A stretch of 64,000 nucleotides of DNA from Trypanosoma brucei gambiense DAL972 (GCF_000210295.1 NC_026734.1:620001-684000), one strand, 5' to 3'. Counted from the stretch's first letter, positions 42,312 through 53,676 are shown. A program made the numbers and translations. The notes: generated by a model from the letters alone, not told the origin.

Positions 42312-42350
<39 letters not shown>

Positions 42351-43575
42351 GCGTTTGTGAGAATGGTACTCACGCGCTGGTGCTGGGAGATGGCAGTGTG
42401 TGTGTGTGTGTGTGTGTGTGTGCTAGCCACGTTGGTTTCTTCATCGATTAACGTAACTTATTGTGTGTACATGCCTTTAGTCGTTCCCTTACCTCGTTTG
42501 CACAGGAATTGTGTGCTAACGTTGTTTTCCCTGCTTCTGTTCCCTCCCTTCACAAGTGACGAGATGTGAACGCGCCGCTGTCAGCAATGTTGTTATTGCG
42601 GATTTCCCTTCTTTGTTTCTTTTTTCAGTTACCGTTTTCTCCATTATTCCCTTTATCCGCTTCTCTTTCCTTTCTGTTGGCACTGGAGTTAAGCCGTGAA
42701 GGGAAAGGAAGCCTGCGTTGTCGTTCTTCTTGCCAGCGTTTTGGCGTTCTTTCACTCTTTTTTTTCCGTGCTTCACTCTCTTTTTTCGTGGCTGAGAGCG
42801 CGCAACTGAAAAGTGTTCATAAACGGCGAGATCGTGGTGGTGGTGGATGATGAATGAGTTGTGGCAGTGTTTTTACCGTTCGCGTGCATAAGTGTTGTTC
42901 CAAGAGTGGTAATAGCAGTAAGAGTTGATAATGCTCGTAGCATTTTTTTAAAGTATATGGGTAAATAAAGAAAAATACATAAATATAAATTTATGTATGC
43001 GTGTGTGTAAACGTGCTTATAGCAATATGTGAAGGTATCTTACGATGCTGGTGTTGGTGCTTGCGTTGCGCGTCTATCTCTTTGGCCACATGCACGCACC
43101 AAATGCGAAACTCTTTTTTGTCGCTGTAGATTTTTTTTATTTCGTTGCTTTCCCCGTCTGCTCCGTTGCTTATGGAGGGGAAGAGCTGTGTACTTGCTCC
43201 GACTCGTTAACCCTAGCCCTCTCCGTTGTCCTTGTTCGGCAGGAGCAGGTTTTGTAGTTGAGTCTTTACTCATATTCTTTCGTCATATTGTTTTTCTTTT
43301 CTTTTTTTTTCCCCTCTCCTCTACCTCTCACTTGGAATTCATTGCCCCCCCTTTTGAAAAAAAATTGCGCCATCTTGTTTATTGTAAAAGAGGGTAATTG
43401 TTGCTCTGTCATCCAATTGGTGACGTGCATCTCTAGACGGTTGCAGTAGCAATCGTGTCAAAGGGGACCCGGAGGCCCGGCACAAATTGCAATAGAAAAA
43501 AAAAAATAAGTGAACCCACGGAGAAATAACACCAATACCCCACGCCTGTGTGTGGAGCAGGGAGTTAAGCGTCTC
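42241..43575. other. Intergenic spacer with candidate splice signal
   Basis: It holds a TA run at about 42315-42348, a GT run at about 42397-42421, and a T/C tract at 43263-43330 followed by AG at 43389-43390. The region 43029-43260 is less AT-rich than most spacers but its frames are interrupted, and I see no convincing gene. Confidence 0.6.
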
Positions 43576-44907
43576 ATGATAAAAAACGCGTCGCCACTGC
43601 ATCCTTACAACATTGATGCACCGATGGGAACATCTCTGTGGAGAATAGGGCGCAGCTCGCAGCGTCGACCCTCGCCAGAGTGCCACACCACCGTTCCAGA
43701 TGTCGTGGCCACTGTTGCCGCTGACTCGATGGATTCACACCATAATTCCACAGAAGAGAAGCCGTCGTGTTGCCCACGTCTGAGAACACCCGTGAGAGGT
43801 GATGACTACGATGGTTTGTTTTCACACGCGTGGTGGCGTTGTAGTAACTGCGTACACGACCCGGGATTACTTGCCTACGGCCTCCATCGGACGGCTGCAC
43901 TGTCATCCTTTCAGGCTGCTCAACAGCAAACCACATGCGCTGCACGGCTGAATGGCTGTTCTCATCATGCCAATCTCGGTGGTAACGACTGCGGAGGGTC
44001 ATATAATTTTGTTAGGGGTTGTTGCGGGAAATTCGGCTGTGGCCACCTTCCGTGTCGCGCAACCGCTCATGGCAGCGTGGCTGAAGGAGTCAACCCTATG
44101 CGGTATTGGCCACAGACAAACGAATACCACTCATATAACTACCCCCATGCCGCGGGGCGTGCGCACGAGGCGTCCCAATTAGCGCCGTCAGGAAAGCCAA
44201 CGACGCGGGCGTGGTATCAAGTGCCCTGTGACACAAGTGAACTACATCCCCTTAGTCAGCCGTACAATATTTCGGAACGTCCGTCCACTCCACAGTGTGA
44301 TGCCGCTACGGCTTCTGGGGGAGTGGAAGCACCCGACTGGTTAACCAGTCGCGCTCGGGCCCGGTATGAGCAGAGCAGGTCGCGATCGCCGGTGTGCACG
44401 CCATGTCGTTCCTCCCCTGTATTGGGCGGCGATGTGGAGGGAGCCCGAGGTGAAGCATTTGCCATTCATCGATTCAGTTGCCAGTTGGAGTCGTTGCAGC
44501 GGCGACTGGACGCATTGGAAGCGGAGTGTGTGGTGAAGTCTGGTGTTATGCATGGAAGGCCACCACCGCATGGAGTGGGAGAAATGGGATCGGTATACAC
44601 GGCGGATGAGTGTCCGAGCAACCGCAGCACTGCCGTAGCGCCGACTCCCTCAACCCCAGCAACACCGCCGCCTCTGCCACCGGAGCCGAAGATGTCAGCG
44701 ATGGATTCTGCATCTCATGAAGGGACAACAATGAAGTCACCGCCCTATCGGCAAGTGTGGCCGCACTCGACACCATCGTCACCGACTGCAGGCGCGTCTG
44801 ACAACGGCGGTGGGATTACACTTGAGCGTCTCATGCGGGCAGTGCGTTCGGCAAGGGAGCGGGCAAGGCAGCAGGACTGCCAAACTGCAGCCTCATCAAA
44901 TGCATAG
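43576..44907 (+). CDS. Hypothetical Cys/His-containing protein
   Basis: 443 residues from ATG 43576. The track of open frame extends to a GTG at 43510, but that is not a credible start. The middle (about residues 90-175) is rich in Cys and His: WRCSNC, then HH, CGG, CCGKFGCGHLPC. These could bind metal, but spacing does not match a zinc finger I can name. The rest is Pro/Ser/Thr-rich and disordered, with a short helical segment near FSCQLESLQRRLDALEAE (bases about 44473-44523) and a charged C-terminal helix (LERLMRAVRSARERARQQ). No membrane span or signal peptide. GC content near 55-60% and frame length support it as a real gene; function unknown. Confidence 0.72.
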   Translation: MIKNASPLHPYNIDAPMGTSLWRIGRSSQRRPSPECHTTVPDVVATVAADSMDSHHNSTEEKPSCCPRLRTPVRGDDYDGLFSHAWWRCSNCVHDPGLLAYGLHRTAALSSFQAAQQQTTCAARLNGCSHHANLGGNDCGGSYNFVRGCCGKFGCGHLPCRATAHGSVAEGVNPMRYWPQTNEYHSYNYPHAAGRAHEASQLAPSGKPTTRAWYQVPCDTSELHPLSQPYNISERPSTPQCDAATASGGVEAPDWLTSRARARYEQSRSRSPVCTPCRSSPVLGGDVEGARGEAFAIHRFSCQLESLQRRLDALEAECVVKSGVMHGRPPPHGVGEMGSVYTADECPSNRSTAVAPTPSTPATPPPLPPEPKMSAMDSASHEGTTMKSPPYRQVWPHSTPSSPTAGASDNGGGITLERLMRAVRSARERARQQDCQTAASSNA

Positions 44908-45574
44908 ACGGTGAGAAGGTGAAAGAAAACTGATGATCGAATTCCAAAAACTTGTTTGGATTCTTTTGCCCAGTGCATCCGAGTGTGTGAGGTGGGTGCA
45001 GTGATGACGGTACGGAGGGCTGCTGAATGCTGCTGCGACTGGTGTGTCTTACTTGCACCTTAGGGGTAAGGAAAGAAAATATTATATCTTCATCTTCCTT
45101 CTACGCCTCTCTGTATTTTTCTGTTGAGCACTTGTAAACTTCATTTTTTTTGTTTGATCACGAAAGAATGTATCACTGTATGGCATGTGCCATATGCATG
45201 TTTGCTTTTACGGCAGTCGGTGGACACCCCTCAGAAATCGAGCCCAAGTACGATTAGGCGTCCTCACCTCTCGTACTTACTTCCTTCGTTTTTTTTTTGT
45301 ACGGGCTCAACCGCTTCTAATTTATTTTCTTTTACTATTAATACCTCAGCCGTTTATATCTTCTCTTGGACCCTCATCTCATTATCCACTCTAAGCGGTT
45401 GACACCTTTTGGGTTTAACTGTTTGCTCTTTGGTGTAAAGGACGGCTAGCGAGCCGCCACTATATTGGTGGTACTAAGCAAGTATCGAACACATATTGGT
45501 AGATAGATACACATTCAAACAGTTTGGTGAGTTACACCACATCATAGAAGCTAGACCGCATACATAATATTGTT

Positions 45575-45612
<38 letters not shown>

Positions 45613-45672
45613 GTGCAAATCCCTAACTAACACTCTGACACGAATTATTTAAGGATCTGAGTGCGGCAAACC
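44908..45672. other. Intergenic spacer with candidate splice signal
   Basis: It contains a T-rich tract (45285-45299 and 45318-45334) leading to ATACCTCAG, AG at 45348-45349, the best acceptor for the next gene, and a TA run at about 45581-45611. No gene seen. Confidence 0.6.
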
Positions 45673-48600
45673 ATGGAACATCCCCATTTGCAGGTACACT
45701 CCCCCGGCCCCATTCGAGTGAGCATCGATGGGCATTATGCCTTAAGTGGTGGAGCTGATGGAGTTGTGGCGCTTCACCCGCTCCGACGGTTCCCAACAGC
45801 TCAGCCGCTTTGGGCACGTCAATGCCATACGGGGGCCGTCACATGTGTGCGACTTCACACTGCCCTGCGTCTTGCCATCTCTTGTGGCCGTGACGGCACC
45901 GTCGTACTCCATGAAAATGTTATTAGCGACGTCAACGCCACAAGCAACAATAAAAGGCACCCAATGGCTTCCCTGCTGGGACCCAATGTAAAACGGGGAA
46001 AACCGGGGGGCNNNNNNNNNNNNNNNNNNNNNNNNNNNNNNNNNNNNNNNNNNNNNNNNNNNNNNNNNNNNNNNNNNNNNNNNNNNNNNNNNNNNNNNNN
46101 ACTTCACACTGCCCTGTGTCTTGCCATCTCTTGTGGCCGTGACGGCACCGTCGTACTCCATGAAAATGTTATTAGCGACGTCAACGCCACAAGCAACAAT
46201 AACAGCAACACAAATGCTTCCACTGCTGGAGCCGATGCTAACAGCGGGGAGCACACGGTGCGCGTCATGTGTCGTGTAACTGGTGAATTGCGGACGGTAC
46301 TGTTTGATTCAGAGAGACGGCGTGTCTTTATTGCGGGCGACTCGTTACGTTGCCTTCACATGTCACCAAGTGGCTGTGTGGTGCAAACTATTCCTATGTG
46401 TGTGCCATCCCCGGTTGTTTCTCTCGCTCTTTCACCGTGTGGGGGCGTGTTGGCAGTTGCGTCTGCTAGCTGTGCGCTAGGTGTTGTTTCAGTTTGCAGC
46501 TCGTCGTCAAATGATTCGGCATCGTCGCACTTCTCACGTGAAAACTCCCAAGAGTCACAGGAAAGGGCTAACCGGCTGAAGGACTTGAAGATTGTTCTTC
46601 CAAATGTGTTAACACCGGTGGCTAAGCGAGAGGACGAAGTGGCCTATCGCCTCACCTGGTGCACCACTGGAAATGGTGCTTTGTTTCTGCTGGTTCCTCG
46701 AGTGACAGAGGCGCGTGTGCTGCGCTTTGAAGAGGCGACCACGCCCCCATATACTCATCGGCTTCGACATGTTGGTAATATTGATAGTCTTGGGCTCACG
46801 GATCTACTTGGTGTGGCATGTCACCCGTTGAGTGTGCACGTGATATCCGTGCTCCTGGTGAGCGGGGCAGGTACTGTTGTGGGAAAAGTGGATACACGCA
46901 AGTGGAATATTGTGCGAATCCGGTCACAAAATTACACGGGCTGTGCGGACGCCGAAGTGGACTCAACAAGTGGCGATGTGGTTGTGGGGACGCTGGACGG
47001 GAGGGTGACATATATGAAACGGGAGGCTCCAAAGGCTGTGGGAGCATCAACAAAGGGTGCCACGGAAGGTGAAGCCAAGACTAACAGGGTGTCAGAAAGT
47101 GACTGTGGAGGAACAAAGAAGAAGTTGAAGACGGAGCCATCTGTGAGGGACCGAATCAGGGACGTGATGAATGGCGATAAGGCGGGGCAACGAAATAACC
47201 GGGAGGTGAGGGACGGTGGTGGTCGCAACAGTAGTGACGATGGGTTTATTGTTGATGACGACGATAGTGGTAGTAGCGGTGGTGTCAAGTCAGTTTCCTC
47301 AGGATCATCGGTTATGGCTCTGGAGGAGGATTTTAAACAAGTGGTTGCGGATCTGAAGCGGACGAATCCGACGTACGACGATGAGATCGATCAAAAGGAG
47401 CGACCATCCCGATGGCGGAGGGAAGATCCCCGTCGAGTAATACGTGACGTGGAGGATGGTGATGCTACGGGAACCCCCCGCCGGTCAGTTTTCCTCGATG
47501 ACGAGGCAGAAGAGTCATCAGACGGTAACAGTGACGACGACGGTCGCGAGGAGGAGGATGAGGAGGGTGAGGATGATTATGATGGAAACCATGTCTCCAG
47601 TACCGTGAGGGGACATGGTCGAAAGAAATTCAATGACGGTGGTGACAACGACTGTGACAGTGAAGCGGTGGACGTTGGAAGTACATCAAGCTCCACACAC
47701 TTGCCGAACGACGCAGCTGCCACACATTCGGGCGCAGCCATGGGTGGATCACCTGTCATGGATTACTTCTTTCAGATTGGCGCAACGCCCCCTGGGGAGG
47801 AGGGCAGTTGCTACCTTGCCTATAACTCCGTTGGGTACATTCACTGCACAGCCGAGGCGACCACAATTCACTTTCACGATATGTCCCTGCAAGCAGTACG
47901 GGTTCTGGAGCGTGGGACAATGCTTATGGCTTCTCTCAGTCCTGTTGGGGCTGCTTTTGTTATTGCGCAGGAGGCTACTGACATGGAAAGTGTTGATGAC
48001 CTCGTTCCACGTCTTACCATTTACTACCGCACCTTTGTTTCTATTGGCTTACAACCTGATTGGCGGTTGCGACTTCACACGGGTGAGGTGGTGCGTTGCA
48101 TTGCCACCGGTGTGCGCTATACGGCCGCCGCAACGAGCCGTTACCTTCGTATTTTCTCACTCTCTGGATTGCAGCTCGCCGTAATAAGCCTATTTCCTCG
48201 CATTGTAGCGATGGTGGGAACCAACAGCAAAAAAGTGATGCAGGGCTACGGGGCAGATTTTGACCCACTTGCTGTGTGTTACCTTGAGGGGGGTGGGGAG
48301 TTGCGGCTTCAGGTGCTCGATGTGGGCTCTAGAAGTGTGGTGGTGCCCGCTACCACTGTTCCAGTCACTACAACACATCAGCTGCAATGGATGGGTTGGT
48401 CAGAGGATGGTCCACTTCACATTGCCGACACCGCTGGTGTGTTGCAGATGTTCACACAGAATTGGGGTGGCAGTTGGGTTCCGGTCTATGATCCGCGGTG
48501 TATGAATGATCAAACTTACAACCTGTGGATTTGGGGTGTGTGTGATGAGTCCATGCTTGTCTATCGTTCATGCAAAGACGATCCACCCTATCCAGCTGCC

Positions 48601-50376
48601 GTTGCAAGTGGGTTACCAACTGAGCGGGTATCATTGTTTCTTCCTCTGTTACACTCTGGCACAGAGCGGGATACGGTCATGTGGGATCATCTTATACGCC
48701 GTGAGGTCCGCACAGATGAGATAAAGCGACGTAGCGACTTTTATACGAGTAATATCGCGAAACACGATATGTTGCACGACAAGAAGATTATGGAGTTCTT
48801 TAATAAGGCACTAGGTGATCAGCAGACCTCGAGAGCGGTGGATCTTGCCACATTTCTTGAACTTCGAGACAATATTGAGGTATGTGCGAAGGAGGCAAAC
48901 GCAAAGGGACATGCGCAGCTTGTGCAGAAACTTCTCGCCTTGTTGGAGGTGCGCGTAAAGTCCAGGAAAAAGAGACGCTGCTCGTTACCTTTGGAGGGCT
49001 CCGTTGTGAGCGAGCGAGAGCGGGATATGCTGTTGAGGAAGATGCTCATGAAAGAAAAGTCTGAGATGAACAATAACAACGGCAGTGGGGATTCCACCAA
49101 AGTCCACAGCAGCCTCGGTGCCACCAGCAATGAATGTGGCCACGACAACGCCAAAGGCGATGGTACCAACAGCAGCAACCCAACTGCTGGAAGTCCGGAC
49201 CGTTCTCTGAATCAGGTGGAAGATAAGCCCGAAACCGCTAACAGTTCTTGTGCAACTTCGAGTTTCCCCACACGGCGGCGTGTCACGTTTGCTGACGCTC
49301 CAAACTCTTCTCCATCGCCAGGGAGATCTCTCCGAGCCTCGCCAGGAGGTGCTGGCGCCGTAAGCACCAAAACTCCCGCGGTTCTGGGACCATCATCAGC
49401 CTCAAAGGCAACGAACCCTTTTAGCAAGCGGCCCACGGGTGGAAAGGCTCCCACAACCGCTTCGACTGCAGCGACGGCAGTGCAGGCACCGCCGCAGCCC
49501 AAGAAACCGATAAACCCCTTCAACAAGTCGGTGAAGGCGGCAACAAGTTCGGTTGATTTGTCAGCTTTACAGAGTCGCTCGTTAACCCAGTCGCCTGAAA
49601 AAGGCGCACCACCCTCCACCACCATGCTTGTTCTCGGAGATTCGCAGTCGCAGGATACCTTTGAGGCGGAGGGAAGTGAAGGAAGGACAAAGGACTTAGA
49701 AATGGGGAGGGATGTTATGGGATCACCCCAGCAGCGCTTGTCATCAAACGCAAGTGCTGTGACTCCACTGTTGTCACCATCGTTAACAACTTCAGCTGCC
49801 GCTTCGGGGACACCGAAAAGAGGCGATGGTGCTGGCATGCAGTCACCAGAGGCTGCAGCACAAGGCCCCGGGTGTAACAAAGGAAATGTTATGCATCCCC
49901 AAAAAGGGATTAGTACAGAAACCGTACACCCCGCCACACAGAAGGATTCTACCAACGGCCTCTACACTGCAGGGGGTTTGGCAACGACAACCACAGTTAC
50001 CAGAACTCAGAATAATAGTGTAACGACGACTCACTTCGTCCCAAAGGTGGAGCCTTTTCTTTCACCACAGAATGCCGTGTCTTCATCGCTACCAGTGACT
50101 AATGAGGTTGCTGATCCGTTCCTCGATGTGAATGATGGTGGTCCCGTTTCGCTTGATTCACTTTTGCTCGATGTGGGCCACGATTCATCGGCAACCTTCA
50201 CTCCACGCAGCGCCTCTTTCGGGGCGGCTTTGCTGAAGCGCTACCGCGAAGAGGAAGAGGACAACAGTAATGGTAGCGTAGGATTTGTGGTTGAGACCAA
50301 GTTGTCTGCGGCTGCGGCTGGTAATGATATCGACGGCAGTGGTAGTGGCGGAAGTCATGACAACGTTGGCGTGTAG
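45673..50376 (+). CDS. Ctf4/AND-1/Mcl1-like replisome protein (gap and duplicated read inside)
   Basis: 1567 residues as written from ATG 45673; the in-frame GTG at 45661 is not needed. The N-terminus carries WD40-type repeats (SIDGHYALSGGADGVVALHPL; AISCGRDGTVVLHE). An acidic linker containing DDGFIVDDD- and FLDDEAEES-type runs, common in this family, follows. Residues about 695-935 match the central beta-propeller (SepB) region of Ctf4/Mcl1: VMDYFFQIG, then LRLHTGEVVRCIA, then LHIADTAGVLQMF and WVPVYDPR. The C-terminal third is Ser/Pro/Thr-rich with NPFSKRP and NPFNKS repeats. Ctf4 proteins link the CMG helicase to DNA polymerase alpha-primase at the fork. The gap at 46012-46100 is flanked by nearly the same 105 bases, so about 83 residues are probably counted twice and the true protein is nearer 1484 residues. 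Confidence 0.85.
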   Translation: MEHPHLQVHSPGPIRVSIDGHYALSGGADGVVALHPLRRFPTAQPLWARQCHTGAVTCVRLHTALRLAISCGRDGTVVLHENVISDVNATSNNKRHPMASLLGPNVKRGKPGGXXXXXXXXXXXXXXXXXXXXXXXXXXXXXXLHTALCLAISCGRDGTVVLHENVISDVNATSNNNSNTNASTAGADANSGEHTVRVMCRVTGELRTVLFDSERRRVFIAGDSLRCLHMSPSGCVVQTIPMCVPSPVVSLALSPCGGVLAVASASCALGVVSVCSSSSNDSASSHFSRENSQESQERANRLKDLKIVLPNVLTPVAKREDEVAYRLTWCTTGNGALFLLVPRVTEARVLRFEEATTPPYTHRLRHVGNIDSLGLTDLLGVACHPLSVHVISVLLVSGAGTVVGKVDTRKWNIVRIRSQNYTGCADAEVDSTSGDVVVGTLDGRVTYMKREAPKAVGASTKGATEGEAKTNRVSESDCGGTKKKLKTEPSVRDRIRDVMNGDKAGQRNNREVRDGGGRNSSDDGFIVDDDDSGSSGGVKSVSSGSSVMALEEDFKQVVADLKRTNPTYDDEIDQKERPSRWRREDPRRVIRDVEDGDATGTPRRSVFLDDEAEESSDGNSDDDGREEEDEEGEDDYDGNHVSSTVRGHGRKKFNDGGDNDCDSEAVDVGSTSSSTHLPNDAAATHSGAAMGGSPVMDYFFQIGATPPGEEGSCYLAYNSVGYIHCTAEATTIHFHDMSLQAVRVLERGTMLMASLSPVGAAFVIAQEATDMESVDDLVPRLTIYYRTFVSIGLQPDWRLRLHTGEVVRCIATGVRYTAAATSRYLRIFSLSGLQLAVISLFPRIVAMVGTNSKKVMQGYGADFDPLAVCYLEGGGELRLQVLDVGSRSVVVPATTVPVTTTHQLQWMGWSEDGPLHIADTAGVLQMFTQNWGGSWVPVYDPRCMNDQTYNLWIWGVCDESMLVYRSCKDDPPYPAAVASGLPTERVSLFLPLLHSGTERDTVMWDHLIRREVRTDEIKRRSDFYTSNIAKHDMLHDKKIMEFFNKALGDQQTSRAVDLATFLELRDNIEVCAKEANAKGHAQLVQKLLALLEVRVKSRKKRRCSLPLEGSVVSERERDMLLRKMLMKEKSEMNNNNGSGDSTKVHSSLGATSNECGHDNAKGDGTNSSNPTAGSPDRSLNQVEDKPETANSSCATSSFPTRRRVTFADAPNSSPSPGRSLRASPGGAGAVSTKTPAVLGPSSASKATNPFSKRPTGGKAPTTASTAATAVQAPPQPKKPINPFNKSVKAATSSVDLSALQSRSLTQSPEKGAPPSTTMLVLGDSQSQDTFEAEGSEGRTKDLEMGRDVMGSPQQRLSSNASAVTPLLSPSLTTSAAASGTPKRGDGAGMQSPEAAAQGPGCNKGNVMHPQKGISTETVHPATQKDSTNGLYTAGGLATTTTVTRTQNNSVTTTHFVPKVEPFLSPQNAVSSSLPVTNEVADPFLDVNDGGPVSLDSLLLDVGHDSSATFTPRSASFGAALLKRYREEEEDNSNGSVGFVVETKLSAAAAGNDIDGSGSGGSHDNVGV
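45852..46209 (+). repeat. Duplicated segment around a gap (probable assembly artefact)
   Basis: Bases 45852-45953 and 46101-46202 agree at all but one position. After that, the left copy drifts away with scattered mismatches (near 45955-46011) that still track the right copy, as a low-quality read end would. The offset is 249 bases, a multiple of three, so the frame is unaffected. Confidence 0.75.
46012..46100. other. Assembly gap (89 N), probably not a real gap
   Basis: 89 N between two overlapping contig ends in the Ctf4-like gene. The sequences on both sides represent the same segment. Confidence 0.9.
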
Positions 50377-51235
50377 GAAATCTTGAGCCACCAACTCAGA
50401 GTGGCGCAGCATCGCGCTTTCGTACCATAGAATTTTGTGGTGGATCGGGAATGTGCGTATACACGTACATGTACACGCACACATACACATACATGTATAT
50501 ATATATATATAAAGGATGCTTGAGGCAAATGTAACTTAAGCTCAGCGTGCCTCGTGAGGGGTGATGGATGAGGGCTCGGATCGAACGAGAACATGCGTGA
50601 CAATGGATAGAAGGGAAGGGAAGAGAGGGAGAGAAGTCTCTGTCTGTGTGTGTGTGTGTGTGTGTGTGTCTGTGTGTGTATTTGTGTGTTGTGCGGGATG
50701 GGGTACATAGAGACATTGTTTGTTTCCAATGTGCGCATAGAAATCGGTGTTGGCAGGATGAAATCATAGGAACAACGGCTATTTATTTGGCTCACTGTGT
50801 GCAAGGGGTGTGGAGAGAGAGAGAGTATGTTTGGGCAGGCAAGAAAGAAAAAAAAACTGTCAGGCGCGTGTGTAAAAGGGAGGTTAGGCGAAAGGTAAAG
50901 TATTCCAGTTATAGTGTGGCAACAGTATCAAGGCTGATCTCCCTCTATTTGCAGTTCATACTGCTTTTTTGCTGCCTGATGTGTTAATTTTCACTAAGAT
51001 GTGCTCTTCTTTCTATTTATTCGTCAATCTGGCGCCAATTCTTTTTCATTTTCATCTTACGTTTGTTTGTTTTCTTGTTTCTATTAACCCGCACTGATGA
51101 GGATACGGAAAGCATGTGGTCCCAACTTGCCTGCTTTGTGCGTCAACATTTTCTTCTTTGTTATCCATTTTTCATTTTAATTTCCCTCTGTAATGTGACA
51201 TATTGACTAGTAAGGGATAACATCTCATCACAGGC
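50377..51235. other. Intergenic spacer with candidate splice signal
   Basis: It holds a CA/TA-rich block (50456-50512), a TG run at about 50643-50670, and a pyrimidine-rich run (51148-51188) followed by AG at 51209-51210, just 26 bases before the next ATG. No gene seen. Confidence 0.6.
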
Positions 51236-51754
51236 ATGACTTCCGCGTACCGCATTCGTGACGCCGTCCCTGCTGACGCTGGGATTATGGTTCGGATGCT
51301 CATGTCTCTGGCTTCCGAGACGGAAAACGTGGAGCTTGACGAGGGCGAAGTTCGCCGGGGCGTCACAACTCTGTTCGAGCAAGGGAGCCTCGGTCGACTT
51401 TATGTTGCCGAAGAGGTCCCGAAAGGTGACACGAACATCAAAGGGCCATCCGATGGCAACCGGTCCTCTCCACAAATTGTTGGAGTTATGACCGTAACTT
51501 ATGAATGGTCCGATTGGCGCGGCAAACTGTTCCTTTGGATTCAATCCGTCTACATTATTCCTTCGAAGCGCAAACAGGGTATTTTTCAAAAGTTTTATGA
51601 TCATTTAATACGCATCATGGCTGAGGACCCCAAATACTGCGGATTGCGTTTGGCCGTAAATAGTAAGAACGAAAAAGCAATCAGGGCGTACAAGCAAGTG
51701 GGAATGAAGAGGGAGAAATACCAGTTGATGGGTCGCATGAAAAGCAAATATTGA
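51236..51754 (+). CDS. GNAT-family N-acetyltransferase
   Basis: 172 residues from ATG 51236, a usual length for a single-domain GNAT. The N-terminal YRIRDAVPADAGIMVRML matches the first strand and helix of the fold. The acetyl-CoA-binding motif A region reads LWIQSVYIIPSKRKQGIFQKFYDHLI, with a KRKQGIF turn in the position of the usual R/QxxGxG/A. The end, LAVNSKNEKAIRAYKQVGMK, is the classic motif B with the N-x-x-A-x-x-x-Y element. It transfers an acetyl group from acetyl-CoA to an amine; whether the substrate is a protein N-terminus, a lysine or a small molecule cannot be told. A short insert (residues about 63-78) contains Asp, Asn and Ser and is probably a loop. Likely cytosolic. Confidence 0.88.
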   Translation: MTSAYRIRDAVPADAGIMVRMLMSLASETENVELDEGEVRRGVTTLFEQGSLGRLYVAEEVPKGDTNIKGPSDGNRSSPQIVGVMTVTYEWSDWRGKLFLWIQSVYIIPSKRKQGIFQKFYDHLIRIMAEDPKYCGLRLAVNSKNEKAIRAYKQVGMKREKYQLMGRMKSKY

Positions 51755-52137
51755 AGGGGAACTGTGTTTATATGCTTACCTATTTTTGTCTTTTTTTGTC
51801 TTTTTTTTTCTTTTTGATTACTGTGGAGAAAAGAGAAGTTTGAGAAGGAAAAGAGGGAGAAAAGAGAAGGGGAGCACTAAGCACAAATAGAAAAAGAGCC
51901 GTGTCGGCATAAGATGAATTATGCATGCGTAAGTGTGCGACAGACTGGGGGTTTTACTTGGTGTAAACTCCTTGGCTGCGTTATGATTATTACTGTTATT
52001 ATTTTATTTACTGTTCCCTTTCTATTTCTCCTCTTGTGACCGGTGAAGCTCACAACCGCCATGTTTCCTTGGGTATGTTGGTATTGGCGGGCTGCTTTTT
52101 TTTCTTTCCATGGTGCGGGTTCCTCGTTTTGTTTTTG

Positions 52138-52177
52138 TTTATGTTTATGTTTATGTTTATGTTTATGTTTATGTTTG
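52138..52177 (+). repeat. TTTATG hexanucleotide repeat
   Basis: About six tandem copies of TTTATG in the spacer after the acetyltransferase gene. Simple-sequence repeat with no coding role seen. Confidence 0.75.
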
Positions 52178-53509
52178 TTTGTTTTTCCATCTCTGCCTAT
52201 AATTCCCTCCCTTTTTCCCTTCCATTCGCGTTTTGTACTCCTTCCATTTACTTTTCCCTTTCTTCTTTCCTTTAGTTTTGCCTTTTTTTTTTTGTTTGGT
52301 CAAACGCTGATGCTTTCACTCTTTTATGTAATTTTCTTTTGGTAATGATTCTACCGTGTACCGTATAAGCATAAGAAAAAATGAGGAAATCAGCACCGCA
52401 GAAAATGATTTTTTTTTCTTTTTTAAAAGAAAAGAACTATTTTCCTTCTTTCCTATATTTCTAGATATATATATATATATATTAGTGCTCATATTTGAAT
52501 CCGCCATATAAATTGTACAGATACGAAAGAATTACAACGTGCCGCGTGCTGCCGTCCGCCCCCCTCCTCCCCCATAAACGTCGTTTTTTCCTTTACTTTT
52601 TTGTATCCGAAAATAATTAAAAAAAAAAAAGTAAAGAAAGCGAAGAGAAAAAGTAAATAAATGAAGTAAAAGAACGCTCAAATACCGAAAAAGAAATACA
52701 TGTATGGGTAAATGCATACACGTATTTCTTATGAGGTTGAAACGCGCTATTGCTCAATTTGCTCATTTTTTTTTTGTTTCTTTTTTTTACTTTTTTTTTT
52801 TTTTAATTGTTCTTCTCTCATTTTCCTGAAATGATGTCAATTCATTTGACCCACTGAGTAACTTAAATTGAAAAAAAAAAAGGAAAAGAAGTGATTGAGA
52901 GGAGGGGACATGAAAAAAAAGCAAAAAGCAAAAAGCGAAAAGCAAAAAAAAAAAAGAGGAGGAGGAGAAAATAAAAGTACGTTTTGTCATATTTTTTTTT
53001 TTTCAACACCTGAGGGAGAGAGAAGGGGGAGGGAGAAGCGCGTGGTAGTAATTAGTTGTAAGCGCATGTGCGTTATTTTGCATGTGTGTTCAAAGAAAGC
53101 AAATCGTTAAATAAATGTGTGTGTGTGTGTTTTTTTTTTTTTTTTAAAGACGAATAAATTATAAATGCGCTTTGTTTGTGCCCCCGACCAGGCCTTCGCG
53201 GAGTTTTTATTTTCCTTTTTTCCTTTTTTGAGAGCAATTTAATTTGTTTTTAGAAGGAGAGGGAACTTTTTGTTACTCTTTTTTTTTTTCCTTTTTCCTT
53301 TCTCCTTTCCATTACTGTTCACCTCCATAATTTTTATTTTTATTTTTACTTTTACTTTTGTGATTACAATATAATAAAAATATTACTTTACTTTATTTTC
53401 CTTTCCTTTCCTTTCCTCTTGTTTTTTATTGTTTTTTTTTGTCACTGCTGACTTCGCGGTGACCTCAGCAAGAGAAAAGGAAATAAATACATTCCTACAT
53501 ATATATGTT

Positions 53510-53676
53510 NNNNNNNNNNNNNNNNNNNNNNNNNNNNNNNNNNNNNNNNNNNNNNNNNNNNNNNNNNNNNNNNNNNNNNNNNNNNNNNNNNNNNNNNNNN
53601 NNNNNNNNNNNNNNNNNNNNNNNNNNNNNNNNNNNNNNNNNNNNNNNNNNNNNNNNNNNNNNNNNNNNNNNNNNNN
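53510..53676. other. Assembly gap (167 N)
   Basis: Gap within low-complexity spacer. The right flank continues into GA-rich sequence, so it probably interrupts a simple repeat. Confidence 0.95.
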
